A DNA stretch of 64,000 bases from CAWARU01 sp963784575 (GCA_963784575.1 CAWARU010000001.1:1922001-1986000); one strand, 5' to 3'; positions 29,587-39,017 are shown, counted from the stretch's first letter. Numbers and translations: made by a program. The notes: a model not told the origin generated them from the sequence alone.

Positions 29587-30700
29587 CACCGCAGGTGATG
29601 TAGCTAGCATCGCTTCTTTTGATCAGCGCATATTGAAATGGTATAAAACCCATGGACGGAAAACCTTACCTTGGCAGCAAAATGTCAGTTCATATCGGGT
29701 GTGGGTATCTGAAATAATGCTGCAACAAACCCAAGTCACTACGGTCATTCCTTATTTTGAACGCTTTATGTCGCGCTTTCCAGATATTACAGATCTGGCT
29801 CGAGCCAATCTGGATGAAGTCTTGCATCTTTGGACTGGGCTTGGATATTATGCCAGAGCCCGCAACCTTCACAAAACTGCAGTACTACTTCATACACGCT
29901 ATAAAGGTATTTTCCCTTCCGATATTGAGGTTTTAATGGAGCTGCCCGGCATCGGCCGCTCCACAGCAGGAGCCATTCTTGCTTTGAGTCAAAAACAGCG
30001 CCATCCCATTTTGGATGGAAATGTAAAAAGAGTATTGTGTCGTCACTTCGCGATTCGAGGATTTCCAAATGATCCCAAAGTCCACAACACACTCTGGGCA
30101 TTAAGCGACAAGCTCACACCGAAGCGCAATGTTCATCACTATACCCAAGCCATGATGGATCTCGGTGCAACACTTTGCACCCGAACCAATCCGAATTGCA
30201 ATGTCTGCCCGCTTGCAACAACCTGTCTTGCAAAAGCACAAGACCAAGTCATGCTCTTCCCCAATAAAGCGCCCTCAAAAAAGAAGCCCATAAAATCAAG
30301 CGTATTGTTGCTTTTACACTCCTCGAAAGAAAATGCCATATTGCTTGAAAAACGTCCAAGCAAGGGTATTTGGGGAGGACTCTGGAGTTTACCTGAGATG
30401 CCGCCGCAAAAATCTCCGAGCTCACTCGACTCAAATCTTAATCTTAAAAGCTGTGCAAAACATTGCCTGCAAAACTTTGGCTTAAAAGTGACTTCGCAAA
30501 AAAAACTGCCTGCTTTTCGCCACACTTTTACCCATTTTCATCTCGATATCACACCTGTTCTTTGCAACGTCTCAAAAGTTTCTGGTATGAACCCTAACCA
30601 GAACCCTATTCAAAGAGAGCAGCTGTGGCAAAGCTTATCTCGACCCAAGAACTTAGGTCTTGCTGCACCCATCAAACGACTATTGGAGGAAATTTCATGA
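29450..30700 (+). CDS. mutY: Adenine DNA glycosylase
   Basis: MutY removes adenine mispaired with 8-oxoguanine. The helix-hairpin-helix (LPGIGRSTAGAIL) with the catalytic Asp in LDGNVKRVL, and the 4Fe-4S cluster ligands C-x6-C-x2-C-x5-C (CTRTNPNCNVCPLATTC) are intact, followed by a NUDIX-like C-terminal domain that reads 8-oxoG. The family usually starts about ten residues before HGRKTLPW, so the first 50 codons here are probably not translated; a GTG near 29541 or TTG near 29567 is a likelier start than ATG 29450. The gene overlaps asmA upstream and yggX downstream (ATGA). Confidence 0.93.
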   Translation: MRQKQLKSLKKSSVDIPKKRAQITRTAAIGVGITDPNLKNYSARASTAGDVASIASFDQRILKWYKTHGRKTLPWQQNVSSYRVWVSEIMLQQTQVTTVIPYFERFMSRFPDITDLARANLDEVLHLWTGLGYYARARNLHKTAVLLHTRYKGIFPSDIEVLMELPGIGRSTAGAILALSQKQRHPILDGNVKRVLCRHFAIRGFPNDPKVHNTLWALSDKLTPKRNVHHYTQAMMDLGATLCTRTNPNCNVCPLATTCLAKAQDQVMLFPNKAPSKKKPIKSSVLLLLHSSKENAILLEKRPSKGIWGGLWSLPEMPPQKSPSSLDSNLNLKSCAKHCLQNFGLKVTSQKKLPAFRHTFTHFHLDITPVLCNVSKVSGMNPNQNPIQREQLWQSLSRPKNLGLAAPIKRLLEEIS

Positions 30701-30951
30701 AAGAAACAGACACAGCCAAGGAAAGAACAGTATTCTGCCACAAACTTAAACAAGAATTGCCTGGTTTTGAAAAGCCGCCATTTCCTGGCGAACTTGGGGA
30801 ACGAATTTATCAAGGCATTTCCAAACAAGCCTTCAGTCTTTGGATCAAACAGCAAACCATTTTAATCAATGAGCATCAATTAAAAATGAGTGATGCCCAA
30901 TCTCGAGACTTTTTATTTAAAGAAATGGAAAAATTTTTATTTGAAAACTGA
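30697..30951 (+). CDS. yggX: Probable Fe(2+)-trafficking protein
   Basis: An 84-residue protein with the family signature: VFCHKLKQELPGFEKPPFPG with its single cysteine, then W in FSLWIKQQTILINE and a C-terminal MEKFLFE. YggX protects iron-sulphur clusters, and commonly follows mutY, whose product has such a cluster. ATG 30697 overlaps the mutY stop and has GGAGGA six bases upstream. Confidence 0.92.
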   Translation: MKETDTAKERTVFCHKLKQELPGFEKPPFPGELGERIYQGISKQAFSLWIKQQTILINEHQLKMSDAQSRDFLFKEMEKFLFEN

Positions 30952-31028
30952 CTATTTCTAAAAGCCGTAAGGAATGAACACATACCTTGACTAGACTACC
31001 CCACATGAGTTTAAATAGATTCACGTTT

Positions 31029-31104
31029 GGCCAGATAGCTCAGTTGGTAGAGCAAAGGACTGAAAATCCTTGTGTCCCTGGTTCGATTCCAGGTCTGGCC
31101 ACCA
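31029..31104 (+). tRNA. tRNA-Phe (anticodon GAA)
   Basis: A 76-base cloverleaf with acceptor GGCCAGA/TCTGGCC, D arm GCTC..GAGC, anticodon stem AGGAC with loop TGAAAAT (GAA), T arm CCTGG-TTCGATT-CCAGG, and encoded CCA. Confidence 0.96.
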
Positions 31105-31208
31105 TTTCATCAAATATTATTAAACTGACTTTCTAATTAATTGGAGTTGTATACAAATTATCAACTCTAATTATCAAATATTATCAATAACAGCAGTGGA
31201 GCATTCCT

Positions 31209-32216
31209 ATGTTTAAAGCAGGCAAAACGATTCGTATTCATTCTATTAACTTCAAAAACATTTTTGGTATGCACATTGCACCGGTCATTGAATTCAACGG
31301 TATCTATTTGACGGCTGATAAACCTATCTCAAAGGAAGTCATGGAATTTTTTCAATCCAAGGGTGCAATCATCGAGCAACTGACAGAAGCAGATGACAAA
31401 ATGGTGAGACTGACCGGGAAATTCCAAATCACAAAAAAAGAAGTCCAGGAATTCTTAAGCAAACATCCAGAACTTGAAATTATACCAGATGCAACGATTG
31501 AAAAACTCCCCGCTCCAAAACAACATTCAAAGCAAATTGATCAAGAATTATCGAAACCTGATAAACCCAAAAAGTTTATATTTATACAAAAATTAAAGCA
31601 AGAGAAAATAAAAATAAGAAAAGGCAAGAAGAAGAAAAAGATAATTCAGCAACCAAAAAGTGAAACCGCTGAATGTGTGCTGGTAAATATCGACAATTTT
31701 AAAATGCATGTCCCGGAAGGGCCTATTTCAATTAAATTCTCTCAGATGTATTCGAAGACAAGACTAGACTTGGATGCAGCAACAGATATTCACTCTGTAG
31801 GAGGAATCAGTAGTTTGGTACCATCCTCTGGGGTCCTTGCGAAAATGATTGTAGGAAAAGAGGCAAATTTTAAAGCAGGTAAAAAGCTATTACTTGAAAA
31901 TACACTCTGTCTTTCTGGAGAACACATCCTGTTATCCGGCGGAGAAGAAATCGCTTGCTCCATGACGCCTGATATCACTTGGATAAACACCGTCGACTCG
32001 CCATTATTAAGTTTCGATTACAAATCAAAAATTTCGAGGGCACCAGAACGTTCTTCGGTGGTTTCAGCCAGTTCTGACAAAGAATCAGGGATGGCTCTTG
32101 GAATTGCCCCAGCAACTGGGACTGGCCCGACAACTGAGCGTGAGTCAACAAGCAGTGACACCCTGTTCAACCGTCTAAAGGAAGAATTTTTGTCCGTCAA
32201 AAAGCATTTCTTTTAA
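31209..32216 (+). CDS. Protein of unknown function
   Basis: A 335-residue soluble protein that I do not recognise. Residues 1-95 look like a small folded domain (FKAGKTIRIHS, IEFNGIYLTADKPISKEVMEFF, KFQITKKEVQEFL). Residues 100-155 are strongly basic and lysine-rich (KIRKGKKKKKII). A second folded region (about 155-280) follows, and the last 55 residues are Ser/Thr/Glu-rich and end in VKKHFF. No signal peptide or membrane segment. It stands alone after tRNA-Phe, with no clear partner. The basic centre could bind nucleic acid or target a host nucleus, but this is speculative. Confidence 0.6.
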   Translation: MFKAGKTIRIHSINFKNIFGMHIAPVIEFNGIYLTADKPISKEVMEFFQSKGAIIEQLTEADDKMVRLTGKFQITKKEVQEFLSKHPELEIIPDATIEKLPAPKQHSKQIDQELSKPDKPKKFIFIQKLKQEKIKIRKGKKKKKIIQQPKSETAECVLVNIDNFKMHVPEGPISIKFSQMYSKTRLDLDAATDIHSVGGISSLVPSSGVLAKMIVGKEANFKAGKKLLLENTLCLSGEHILLSGGEEIACSMTPDITWINTVDSPLLSFDYKSKISRAPERSSVVSASSDKESGMALGIAPATGTGPTTERESTSSDTLFNRLKEEFLSVKKHFF

Positions 32217-32366
32217 ATTCTGATAACTCACAACGTAAAAACAAAAAAACGAACATTGGCCAAAAAAATTTGCATTTTTGTAAAATCATGTTTATTATTC
32301 TAATGTTTGCGCGCAAATCTTAACTTCACGCACATGGTATTTTATTTCCTTACGGAGGAGAGTGTA

Positions 32367-33215
32367 ATGTTAGATTTTCGAGCTTACAACCAAGTAGTTA
32401 AACAATTACGACATTTTTTTCAGGAAAAATGTGGTTTTATTGAAGTTCCCGCCCAATCTCGCTTATCCATCTTAGCAGCCTGTGAAGACCCCAAAACCGT
32501 TACCCCCTTTATTTTCAGCGGCGTTGATTACCCCTTACCACAAACCGGGCAGATGTGGTTAGAGCACGATCTCTTAAAAAACCCGGATCTTCCGGGTTTT
32601 TTTTGCGTCACAACCAGCTATAGAAATGAACCGCATCCCATTCCCGGTCGTCACGATAAAATATTTCCCATGTTTGAATTTGAAGCAAAGGGGGGGCTCG
32701 ATAGTTTACGGAACTTAGAAGCGGATTTGCTCTCGTTTTTAGGTTTTCCAAAACCCGCCTATTGTTCCTATGAAGCGATGTGCGAGAAGTACAGCGTCAA
32801 TACTTTAGAAGCAGTCCATGAAGCGCTCATGCAGCAAGAATACGGCAACGTCATCAGTCTCGAATTATTTCCAAAGCGCAGCCAGCCCTTCTGGAACATG
32901 AAGCAAATAACCGACAACTTATATAATAAAATCGATGTTTTATTATATGGTATGGAAACCATTGGTTCTGCTGAGCGCTCCACCGATCCCGAACAAATGC
33001 GTCGCAATTTCTTCTCAATCTCTCAAGGAGACTACGCAGAACTCTTATGTAAAGCATTCGGAAAAGAGCGCGTCCTGGAAGAACTCGATGAGTATCTCTC
33101 CCTACCCATGATTCCTCGCTTTGGCGCTGGAATCGGAGTCACTCGCCTTGTCCGGGCCATGAAGCTTGCAGGTCTTATTGAAGAGCAGCGCGCATTCGAG
33201 GCCATCGCAGCATAA
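32367..33215 (+). CDS. Class II aminoacyl-tRNA synthetase-like protein (AspRS/AsnRS catalytic core paralog)
   Basis: A 282-residue protein containing only a class II synthetase core: motif 2 in TTSYRNEPHPIPGRHDKIFPMFEFE (the Arg that binds ATP is present) and motif 3 in RFGAGIGVTRLVRA. There is no OB-fold or other anticodon-binding domain, so it is unlikely to charge tRNA in the usual way. Known stand-alone cores include EpmA/PoxA (modifies elongation factor P) and archaeal asparagine synthetase A; the motifs resemble the Asp/Asn branch rather than the lysyl branch. Its substrate is unknown. ATG 32367 follows GGAGGAG; upstream codons are unlikely to be used. Confidence 0.78.
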   Translation: MLDFRAYNQVVKQLRHFFQEKCGFIEVPAQSRLSILAACEDPKTVTPFIFSGVDYPLPQTGQMWLEHDLLKNPDLPGFFCVTTSYRNEPHPIPGRHDKIFPMFEFEAKGGLDSLRNLEADLLSFLGFPKPAYCSYEAMCEKYSVNTLEAVHEALMQQEYGNVISLELFPKRSQPFWNMKQITDNLYNKIDVLLYGMETIGSAERSTDPEQMRRNFFSISQGDYAELLCKAFGKERVLEELDEYLSLPMIPRFGAGIGVTRLVRAMKLAGLIEEQRAFEAIAA

Positions 33216-33241
33216 AATGATAAGGGCAGTAAAAGTTAGTA

Positions 33242-33266
33242 AGGGTGCCGAGGTAAGGCACCCTTA
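33242..33266 (+). terminator. Hairpin, probable terminator
   Basis: AAGGGTGCC and GGCACCCTT form a perfect nine-base-pair stem around a seven-base loop, 26 bases after the synthetase-like gene. There is no T run afterwards, so termination may be weak or the hairpin may protect the mRNA end. The rest of 33216-33452 is AT-rich with no further gene. Confidence 0.6.
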
Positions 33267-33452
33267 GACAGAAGATTGTATTGTTAACATTATTAACTTT
33301 CAGGTTATTTAGTGAATATACAATCTACAAAATAATAAATAGTGTTCAAAATTTTTATGAACTTGCTTAGTTAGCAAATTAATGATAACATTCGATAATA
33401 AAATTCTAATTCATTATTCATATTCTAATTATAACCAAATTTAGGTGTATTT

Positions 33453-35462
33453 ATGTCTATTCTTTCACAAACTTTAAGTTTGACTACAATGGATGCTTCA
33501 GATGACGATGCAAAGATTAACACTGAAACTAAAGTCAACCGAGATTTAAAAGCTTTTACCGTCAAACCATTAACACTGCCACAGGCAGAAGCTTTATTAA
33601 AAGTGGTCTTTCCTGAAGATAATGACACGGATACGGTTATATCTTTCAAGGATCGAGGGACCACATTAAAAATTGAAAATCTAGCAATAATGCATCTAGA
33701 ACCTCCTTATTTGGGAGTGCTGGCAACAATATTAAAATGTCCGACAATAACCACTCTTGAAATTGTACGCCAGGGCGAACCCAGCCTCGATAAAAAAGGG
33801 GTCATCAAGCTTTGTCAATTTCTATGCATTCATTGCAAAAAAATTACCAATTTTTCTTTTTCCGTGATGGAAAAATTTATTGATGATAATTTTTATGGTT
33901 TTGAAGATTTAAATTTAGTTTTTCCTGAATTCCTAAAATTACTTGCACATATGCCCTTGCTGAAACATTTAGATTTAAGTAATAATAGACTATTCCGCAG
34001 GGTCTCTAAACCGCTCTGGCAGGCATTTACAACTTATTTATCAAAAAGCAAAATCACAAGTCTTGATCTCTGGGGTGATGATTCTTTTCAAGAATACGAC
34101 TCCGAGTATAATGATAAAATTCCAATTTTTATGGATGGTCTTAAAGTATTGTTTGAAGCTTTAGAGAACAGTAAAACACTCACTCAATTATCTTTACATG
34201 ATTGTTTCATCGGTTATTTTGATGATTATTTTCAAGAATATTTTGGAAAAGATTGTCAACTTAAATATTGGCTTGCGAACCTTATCAGGAATAATCGTTC
34301 TATAACCACGCTAGATTTGAAAGGAAACAATCTTTTCTGTGGTGTAGACGCACTGGATTCTATTTTTGTGAAGGCAATAAAACAAAATTCAACCCTAACC
34401 AAATTGAATCTAATTGATGGTAATGCAGAAAATGATGATACTTTAATCCATAAAATTACCGCAGATATTCTGAGTAAACATCCAACATTAATTGATTTTG
34501 GCAAGATAATCCTGAAAAGCCGTGAACCTTTGGCATTCCGATCGTGGATTGATATTATATCAACTTGCCAGCATCAATCTATAGGCTTATATTTAGGACT
34601 TGAAGCTGACCATTGTATCATGCTTGCGAATGCACTCTTACAAAATAAGACAATCACAGGTTTGGATTTGCATCTTAATGCTATGGCGCCCGAACGAATG
34701 CTAGATACGAGTGATTTTCCTATACCTGATTATGAAGCTAGGGATAAAGCTTTAAGCGCATTATTTTCTATTTTATCTAAAAGTAAAACATTGAGAGCCA
34801 TTTCATTAGATTATCATCACTTTCATCTGACAGAAGATCTGCTCAATACGTTCATGTTGTTTTTTAGAAACTTGGAGAACTTAAACTCATTAACCATTAG
34901 CTGCCAAATAATCAATAAATTCTCCTCAAAACAATTTTCAGATTTTTTAGAAGCCATACTGCATGAAAAATCAAATTTTTCTCTGACGTTTACTGAGGGT
35001 GATTATAGGAAATTAACCAAAAAACAACTTGAAATATTAAAGAATATTGCGATATCAGATTATAGGCTTTCCAAACTTAATTTCGATCAATTTTATAATG
35101 TATTTTCATATGATACACGATATATGAGAAAGATCTATAAAATAAATGACTATTTGCCGGCAAGAGAATTGCTTTGGGCAGGCCGTGCAGCTTTATTAAG
35201 CGTCAATGCCAGAACACGGACATATAGCACCCTTCCTGATGCGGTGGTAACTAAAATCTTGGAATTTCTGAAACCCCAAGAAAATTCTAAAGATTTTATT
35301 AAAAAAGTGATAGCGCTTGTGTCGCGACATTTACCTCCTCCTTCAAGGCCTCTCCCTCTTCTACTACAACTGCAATCTCAATCTACAATACCAGAACGAG
35401 AGATTGAAACAGAAATAGAGGTCGAATCAACCATAGGCAAAAGAAAAGTGCGACGATTGTAA
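33453..35462 (+). CDS. Leucine-rich-repeat protein with F-box-like C-terminal motif
   Basis: A 669-residue soluble protein made largely of irregular ribonuclease-inhibitor-like leucine-rich repeats: units such as LLKHLDLSNNRL, ITSLDLWGDD, ITTLDLKGNNLF, LTKLNLIDGN and ITGLDLHLNAM recur between about 60 and 520. Near the end, STLPDAVVTKILEFLKP (about 592-608) looks like an F-box (LPxEvllkIL.fL), which in eukaryotes docks to Skp1 of SCF ubiquitin ligases. In Legionella and relatives, repeat-plus-F-box proteins are secreted to redirect host ubiquitination. The basic tail ends in GKRKVRRL. No signal peptide. The F-box call is by eye and tentative. Confidence 0.72.
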   Translation: MSILSQTLSLTTMDASDDDAKINTETKVNRDLKAFTVKPLTLPQAEALLKVVFPEDNDTDTVISFKDRGTTLKIENLAIMHLEPPYLGVLATILKCPTITTLEIVRQGEPSLDKKGVIKLCQFLCIHCKKITNFSFSVMEKFIDDNFYGFEDLNLVFPEFLKLLAHMPLLKHLDLSNNRLFRRVSKPLWQAFTTYLSKSKITSLDLWGDDSFQEYDSEYNDKIPIFMDGLKVLFEALENSKTLTQLSLHDCFIGYFDDYFQEYFGKDCQLKYWLANLIRNNRSITTLDLKGNNLFCGVDALDSIFVKAIKQNSTLTKLNLIDGNAENDDTLIHKITADILSKHPTLIDFGKIILKSREPLAFRSWIDIISTCQHQSIGLYLGLEADHCIMLANALLQNKTITGLDLHLNAMAPERMLDTSDFPIPDYEARDKALSALFSILSKSKTLRAISLDYHHFHLTEDLLNTFMLFFRNLENLNSLTISCQIINKFSSKQFSDFLEAILHEKSNFSLTFTEGDYRKLTKKQLEILKNIAISDYRLSKLNFDQFYNVFSYDTRYMRKIYKINDYLPARELLWAGRAALLSVNARTRTYSTLPDAVVTKILEFLKPQENSKDFIKKVIALVSRHLPPPSRPLPLLLQLQSQSTIPEREIETEIEVESTIGKRKVRRL

Positions 35463-35464
35463 TA

Positions 35465-38131
35465 TTATTTATCCTGACTTGGCTTAAGCTTTTTATTTTT
35501 CGGTTTGGTTGGCAGGCCGATTTCATTCGTAGCTTCGCGGTGCCTTTCTTTATGTCTTTCCTGATGTGTTTTAAAACTATCTAGTCCCGGTTCCGTTCGC
35601 AGTTCAGCCTTCTCCTTAACCTTTCTTTTTTCGGGTTTTGTCTCATCTATTTTCCGAGAAGCTTTGTCAACGGATTTTGGGACTGGAGTTTTAATTGTGG
35701 CGTGTGCTGGTTTTGCTGTCTCAGTGACAGTTTCTGTGACCACCATTTTTTTCGGAGTAATCAATTCCGATACATTTTGGTGATCATGGAGGGATTTTAG
35801 AATATCTTTTTCAAACTCTTTCATCAACTGATGCGACCGATCATATAAATTTCGATAGACTTCTTTTAAAGATGTTCCAAATTCGGCCAAATCCTCTGGC
35901 ACAGGCGAATCATTAAAAATAGCATCGTGAATGCGTGTTTGAGTTTTTGGAGCAAACACAGGTATAGAAGTTTTGGTATCGAGTTCTACTTTGAATTGTC
36001 TTAAGGCTCTTATTGGGTCATCCATTTCGATGGTTTTTGTTTTTGCTTTTAAGCCTTTCGCTAAAACACTTTGAATTCTGGCTTGTTTAATACGTTCTTT
36101 TGCTGCTTTTTCGCGTTCATGATCTGGCAATGCCTCTTCTCTTGCTGCTGAAATCAGCAGCTCACTTTTTCTAAGGCGTTCAGGATTATGCGTTGCCCAC
36201 TCTCGCAAGGCTCTAAATCCTTTCTGTATTCCGGCTGGTATTGCAAAGACAAGCACACCAAGACCTCCCGCTGCAACAAAAAGGACTTGCAATATTTTAG
36301 CGCCTCCTTTAAAAGGACGGTTTAGGACAAATTCAATGAAATCTTTTGAGTTTTTAAAAGCTTTCAAAGGATTTGCCATTGCCTTTATGGGTAGAAGCAC
36401 CATAGCAACCGCCCCCACGATAATTCCGCCTGCATAGGCTGCTCCCGTTTTCAGGGTTCCTTTAAATCCAGCTTCCGGTTTCATAATGATACCTATACAA
36501 AAGCCGCCGGCTTTTTTGATCGGATCAAAGAGTATTTTATTTAATAAGCTTGGGTTGGCGGCTTCACCGCTATAAATTTCATCATGTGCTTTGGAAACAT
36601 TGTTAAAGATTTCCTGTGGCGTGCCAAAAAATCCAAAAGCTTTATTGCGAAAAGTATCTTTAATATAAGGTTTCTTAGCGCCTGCCTCCAGTACTGAACC
36701 GACTGTCAATGAGCAATTTTTAGTCATCAAATGAAAACCAGTTTGGTCATCTTGCATGAGAGATTGCATTTGTTGCAGCATGGCTTCAGCATCTAATCCA
36801 TCCTCATGACCAACACCGGAACCTGGAAAGCTATCACTCGATAGCGGCAATTTAACGACATTATCAGGGGGTTTTCCCTCAGTTCGATATTCTTCAACGA
36901 CATATTGAAGTCCCAATTCAAAGGCATGTTCAGGAAAAATAAGCTGAGGCGCAACCGCATGTACTTTTTCCTTGAGTTCTTCTAGTTTCAACGCAAAACT
37001 GTCCGATAATTCTTTTATATCCTCTTCTGTGACTGGTTGTTGTGAATGATTTAATTTATAAAGAAATGTCTTATAATGCGGAACTAATTCTTGCACTATA
37101 TCGTTCAAGCTTTTATCTTGTCCATCAATGCCTATTTTTTGTTTTTCTAAATATGCGACAGCATTTTTTACAAAATCTTGATCAACTGGGGTTCTTGCCA
37201 TTAAAGCCAGGACGTTCTTAAAAGTAGGCAAGCAAGGATATCTATCCAGCGAGCCCCCGACTTGTTGATATTGAGCGTCGGTATCCTGCGCTATTTTATA
37301 AAGGAACTCTCTTTTCTCTTCCTGGCTTGCAATGTTTTTTACTTTCTCTTCCCATTCAGGAATAAAACGATTCAATAATATTTTTTCAGTAGCTCCTATA
37401 GTAAACTCTTTGTTTGGATCTGCTTTCAATTTTGTAAGTAATAATTCTAATGATCTTCTTTCTCTCAACAAATCGACAACGACCGCTGAATAAGCCATTT
37501 CCTCTGTTTCAGCTTCGGATAAACCTCTGGCATGAAACACATTGGCAGGACCCAATACCATCCTTCGATCCCCAAACTTTGCTCTATATCTTCGCATCTC
37601 TGGATTAATATATTGCTGCCATTCTTCGGCCCATTCAAAAGGTACCGCGTCTCTTTCGCTCGCTCTATCTTTCGCTACATTTTGTTTTAAAGCATACGGC
37701 GGTTGTTGAGCTGCTTCTGTGCCAGGGGCAATATTACCTGGAGGCCTTCCTGGCCACCAACTGAAATAGATTTCATAAACTTCTTCTTGATGAACTGTTT
37801 CTTCCCCTTTTACAGCACGTCCTGTTTTGGGATCAATTTTCGCTTTAACGACATTGACCACTTTTTTAACAAAAGGAATTTTAGGTTTATCTTCATTATT
37901 GCAATATTTTGCGATCAAGTCATCAGCTCTACCTTCTTTATCAACTGGAATGGTTAAGGTGATGGAGGCATGACCTAGATTCCCGCCAAAAAACTTGGCA
38001 TCCATAAATTGCAAGGCCCCGTTTCCGCCTTTTGTATCACTGCCCCAGGTGTTTACACGCACCCCACAAGTCGTTGTTTTATGCGGAGTTTTTGAAACAT
38101 GTGGCTTGTCTGGCATATCGTTATCCTTCAC
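35465..38131 (-). CDS. Candidate effector with permuted papain-like (PPPDE/NlpC-type) domain and membrane segments
   Basis: An 888-residue protein. H54 in GGNLGHASITLTIP, then EIYFSWWPG (121-128), and C473 in MTKNCSLTVGSVLEAG give the His-first, Cys-later order of permuted papain-like folds such as PPPDE (deSUMOylase) and LRAT/NlpC-P60 relatives, where the Cys also follows Asn (NC). The 400 residues between are mostly helical. Two membrane segments lie at about 563-583 and 612-634. The C-terminal 120 residues are charged and low-complexity, ending in KNKKLKPSQDK. No signal peptide, so a type IV effector that acts at a host membrane is a reasonable inference. Catalysis is not proven; the gene converges on the repeat protein with 2 bases between stops. 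Confidence 0.62.
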   Translation of the reverse strand: MKDNDMPDKPHVSKTPHKTTTCGVRVNTWGSDTKGGNGALQFMDAKFFGGNLGHASITLTIPVDKEGRADDLIAKYCNNEDKPKIPFVKKVVNVVKAKIDPKTGRAVKGEETVHQEEVYEIYFSWWPGRPPGNIAPGTEAAQQPPYALKQNVAKDRASERDAVPFEWAEEWQQYINPEMRRYRAKFGDRRMVLGPANVFHARGLSEAETEEMAYSAVVVDLLRERRSLELLLTKLKADPNKEFTIGATEKILLNRFIPEWEEKVKNIASQEEKREFLYKIAQDTDAQYQQVGGSLDRYPCLPTFKNVLALMARTPVDQDFVKNAVAYLEKQKIGIDGQDKSLNDIVQELVPHYKTFLYKLNHSQQPVTEEDIKELSDSFALKLEELKEKVHAVAPQLIFPEHAFELGLQYVVEEYRTEGKPPDNVVKLPLSSDSFPGSGVGHEDGLDAEAMLQQMQSLMQDDQTGFHLMTKNCSLTVGSVLEAGAKKPYIKDTFRNKAFGFFGTPQEIFNNVSKAHDEIYSGEAANPSLLNKILFDPIKKAGGFCIGIIMKPEAGFKGTLKTGAAYAGGIIVGAVAMVLLPIKAMANPLKAFKNSKDFIEFVLNRPFKGGAKILQVLFVAAGGLGVLVFAIPAGIQKGFRALREWATHNPERLRKSELLISAAREEALPDHEREKAAKERIKQARIQSVLAKGLKAKTKTIEMDDPIRALRQFKVELDTKTSIPVFAPKTQTRIHDAIFNDSPVPEDLAEFGTSLKEVYRNLYDRSHQLMKEFEKDILKSLHDHQNVSELITPKKMVVTETVTETAKPAHATIKTPVPKSVDKASRKIDETKPEKRKVKEKAELRTEPGLDSFKTHQERHKERHREATNEIGLPTKPKNKKLKPSQDK

Positions 38132-38240
38132 TTTTCTTTAACGAATATATAGACAAATATTTATGATGATAGTTCTTGTAATAACCTGTAAAAAATTAAC
38201 AGTGTGAAAAATACGTTTAGATGTCTTCCATTATTGCATG

Positions 38241-38246
38241 TATAAT
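38241..38246 (+). promoter_or_regulatory. Consensus -10 box (TATAAT)
   Basis: TATAAT 48 bases before the small reading frame at 38294. The -35 region is poor (TTTAGA at 38216-38221). It supports transcription of the small gene. Confidence 0.35.
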
Positions 38247-38293
38247 CATTGTTCTAATAACCCGAGTGTCTAATAACCAATAAGGAGAAACTC

Positions 38294-38371
38294 ATGGCTG
38301 TCATTTTTTCAAATAATTCACACCTGCATTCTGGTCCCGCCGCTGTCTCAAGAAGTGATGGAAGAGAGTAG
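38294..38371 (+). CDS. Small open reading frame, 25 residues
   Basis: ATG at 38294 is preceded by a strong TAAGGAG and by TATAAT at 38241, and encodes 25 residues beginning MAVIFSNNSH and ending SRSDGRE. No family recognised. It might be a genuine small protein, a leader, or the surviving start of a lost gene, since the frame stops 17 bases before the end of the convergent gene. Confidence 0.35.
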   Translation: MAVIFSNNSHLHSGPAAVSRSDGRE

Positions 38372-38387
38372 GCAGTGCATAAAACGG

Positions 38388-39017
38388 TTAGGATTGTGTT
38401 TCCTTCATCTTAGTATTCTTAGCAATAAAATCCTTTACTCGTGCCGTTGCAGCATCTACATCCTCTTTTTTTGTTGAGGTTAAGGGCAGCGCATATTGCA
38501 CGGTGGCAATATCATAAGGGCCTGAAACGCTGTAAAAGATAACTATTTCATCACGCGCTGGCGTTTTATATTGCACAACAGCTGAGGCCTCTTGATATTT
38601 ATCATATTTTTTGCCATTCTTTTCGAGCACCTTAACTTCTTTCGAGGCTGTTGACATGCCATTTATCATCATCTCGATAAAATCAGGTGCTTGAACACTT
38701 TCACCAATGATCGGACTTAAAGTGAGTATTTCAGACCACTTGTTTGGATCTTTATCAGTATCAGGAATAAATTCTAAAATGAGACTGCCTGGTTCTTGCT
38801 TCACTGATTTAAAGTTCTTCGGAATAACTACTTGCAGTTTATCCTTTGCATCATAAATATTGACCGGAAAGAGAAAAGCCAGTTGTTCTTGAGTTTTATC
38901 TCTGAAATTATCAAAGGCATCGGAAATATATTCTTCAAATGCAATAGCGGGAGAGCTAAGCAAGCTACCAAGAATTAATGGCATTAGGAAAAAAGTAACA
39001 ATACATTTCTTGAACAT
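38388..39017 (-). CDS. Secreted/periplasmic protein of unknown function
   Basis: A 209-residue protein with a clear signal peptide (basic MFKKC start, hydrophobic IVTFFLMPLILGSLL, cleavage around SPAIA-F). The mature part has alternating strands (DKLQVVIPKNFKSV, LILEFIPDTDKDPNKWSEILTL) and a C-terminal helix. The pattern is that of small periplasmic proteins common in Legionella-type genomes, but I cannot name it. It stands alone; a 169-base gap separates it from the divergent PAP2-like gene, which should hold both promoters. Confidence 0.7.
   Translation of the reverse strand: MFKKCIVTFFLMPLILGSLLSSPAIAFEEYISDAFDNFRDKTQEQLAFLFPVNIYDAKDKLQVVIPKNFKSVKQEPGSLILEFIPDTDKDPNKWSEILTLSPIIGESVQAPDFIEMMINGMSTASKEVKVLEKNGKKYDKYQEASAVVQYKTPARDEIVIFYSVSGPYDIATVQYALPLTSTKKEDVDAATARVKDFIAKNTKMKETQS

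Noticed and set aside
32367..33215. EpmA (EF-P lysyl-lysine ligase)
   Set aside because: The motifs resemble the Asp/Asn branch and the Lys-branch motif around motif 2 is absent.
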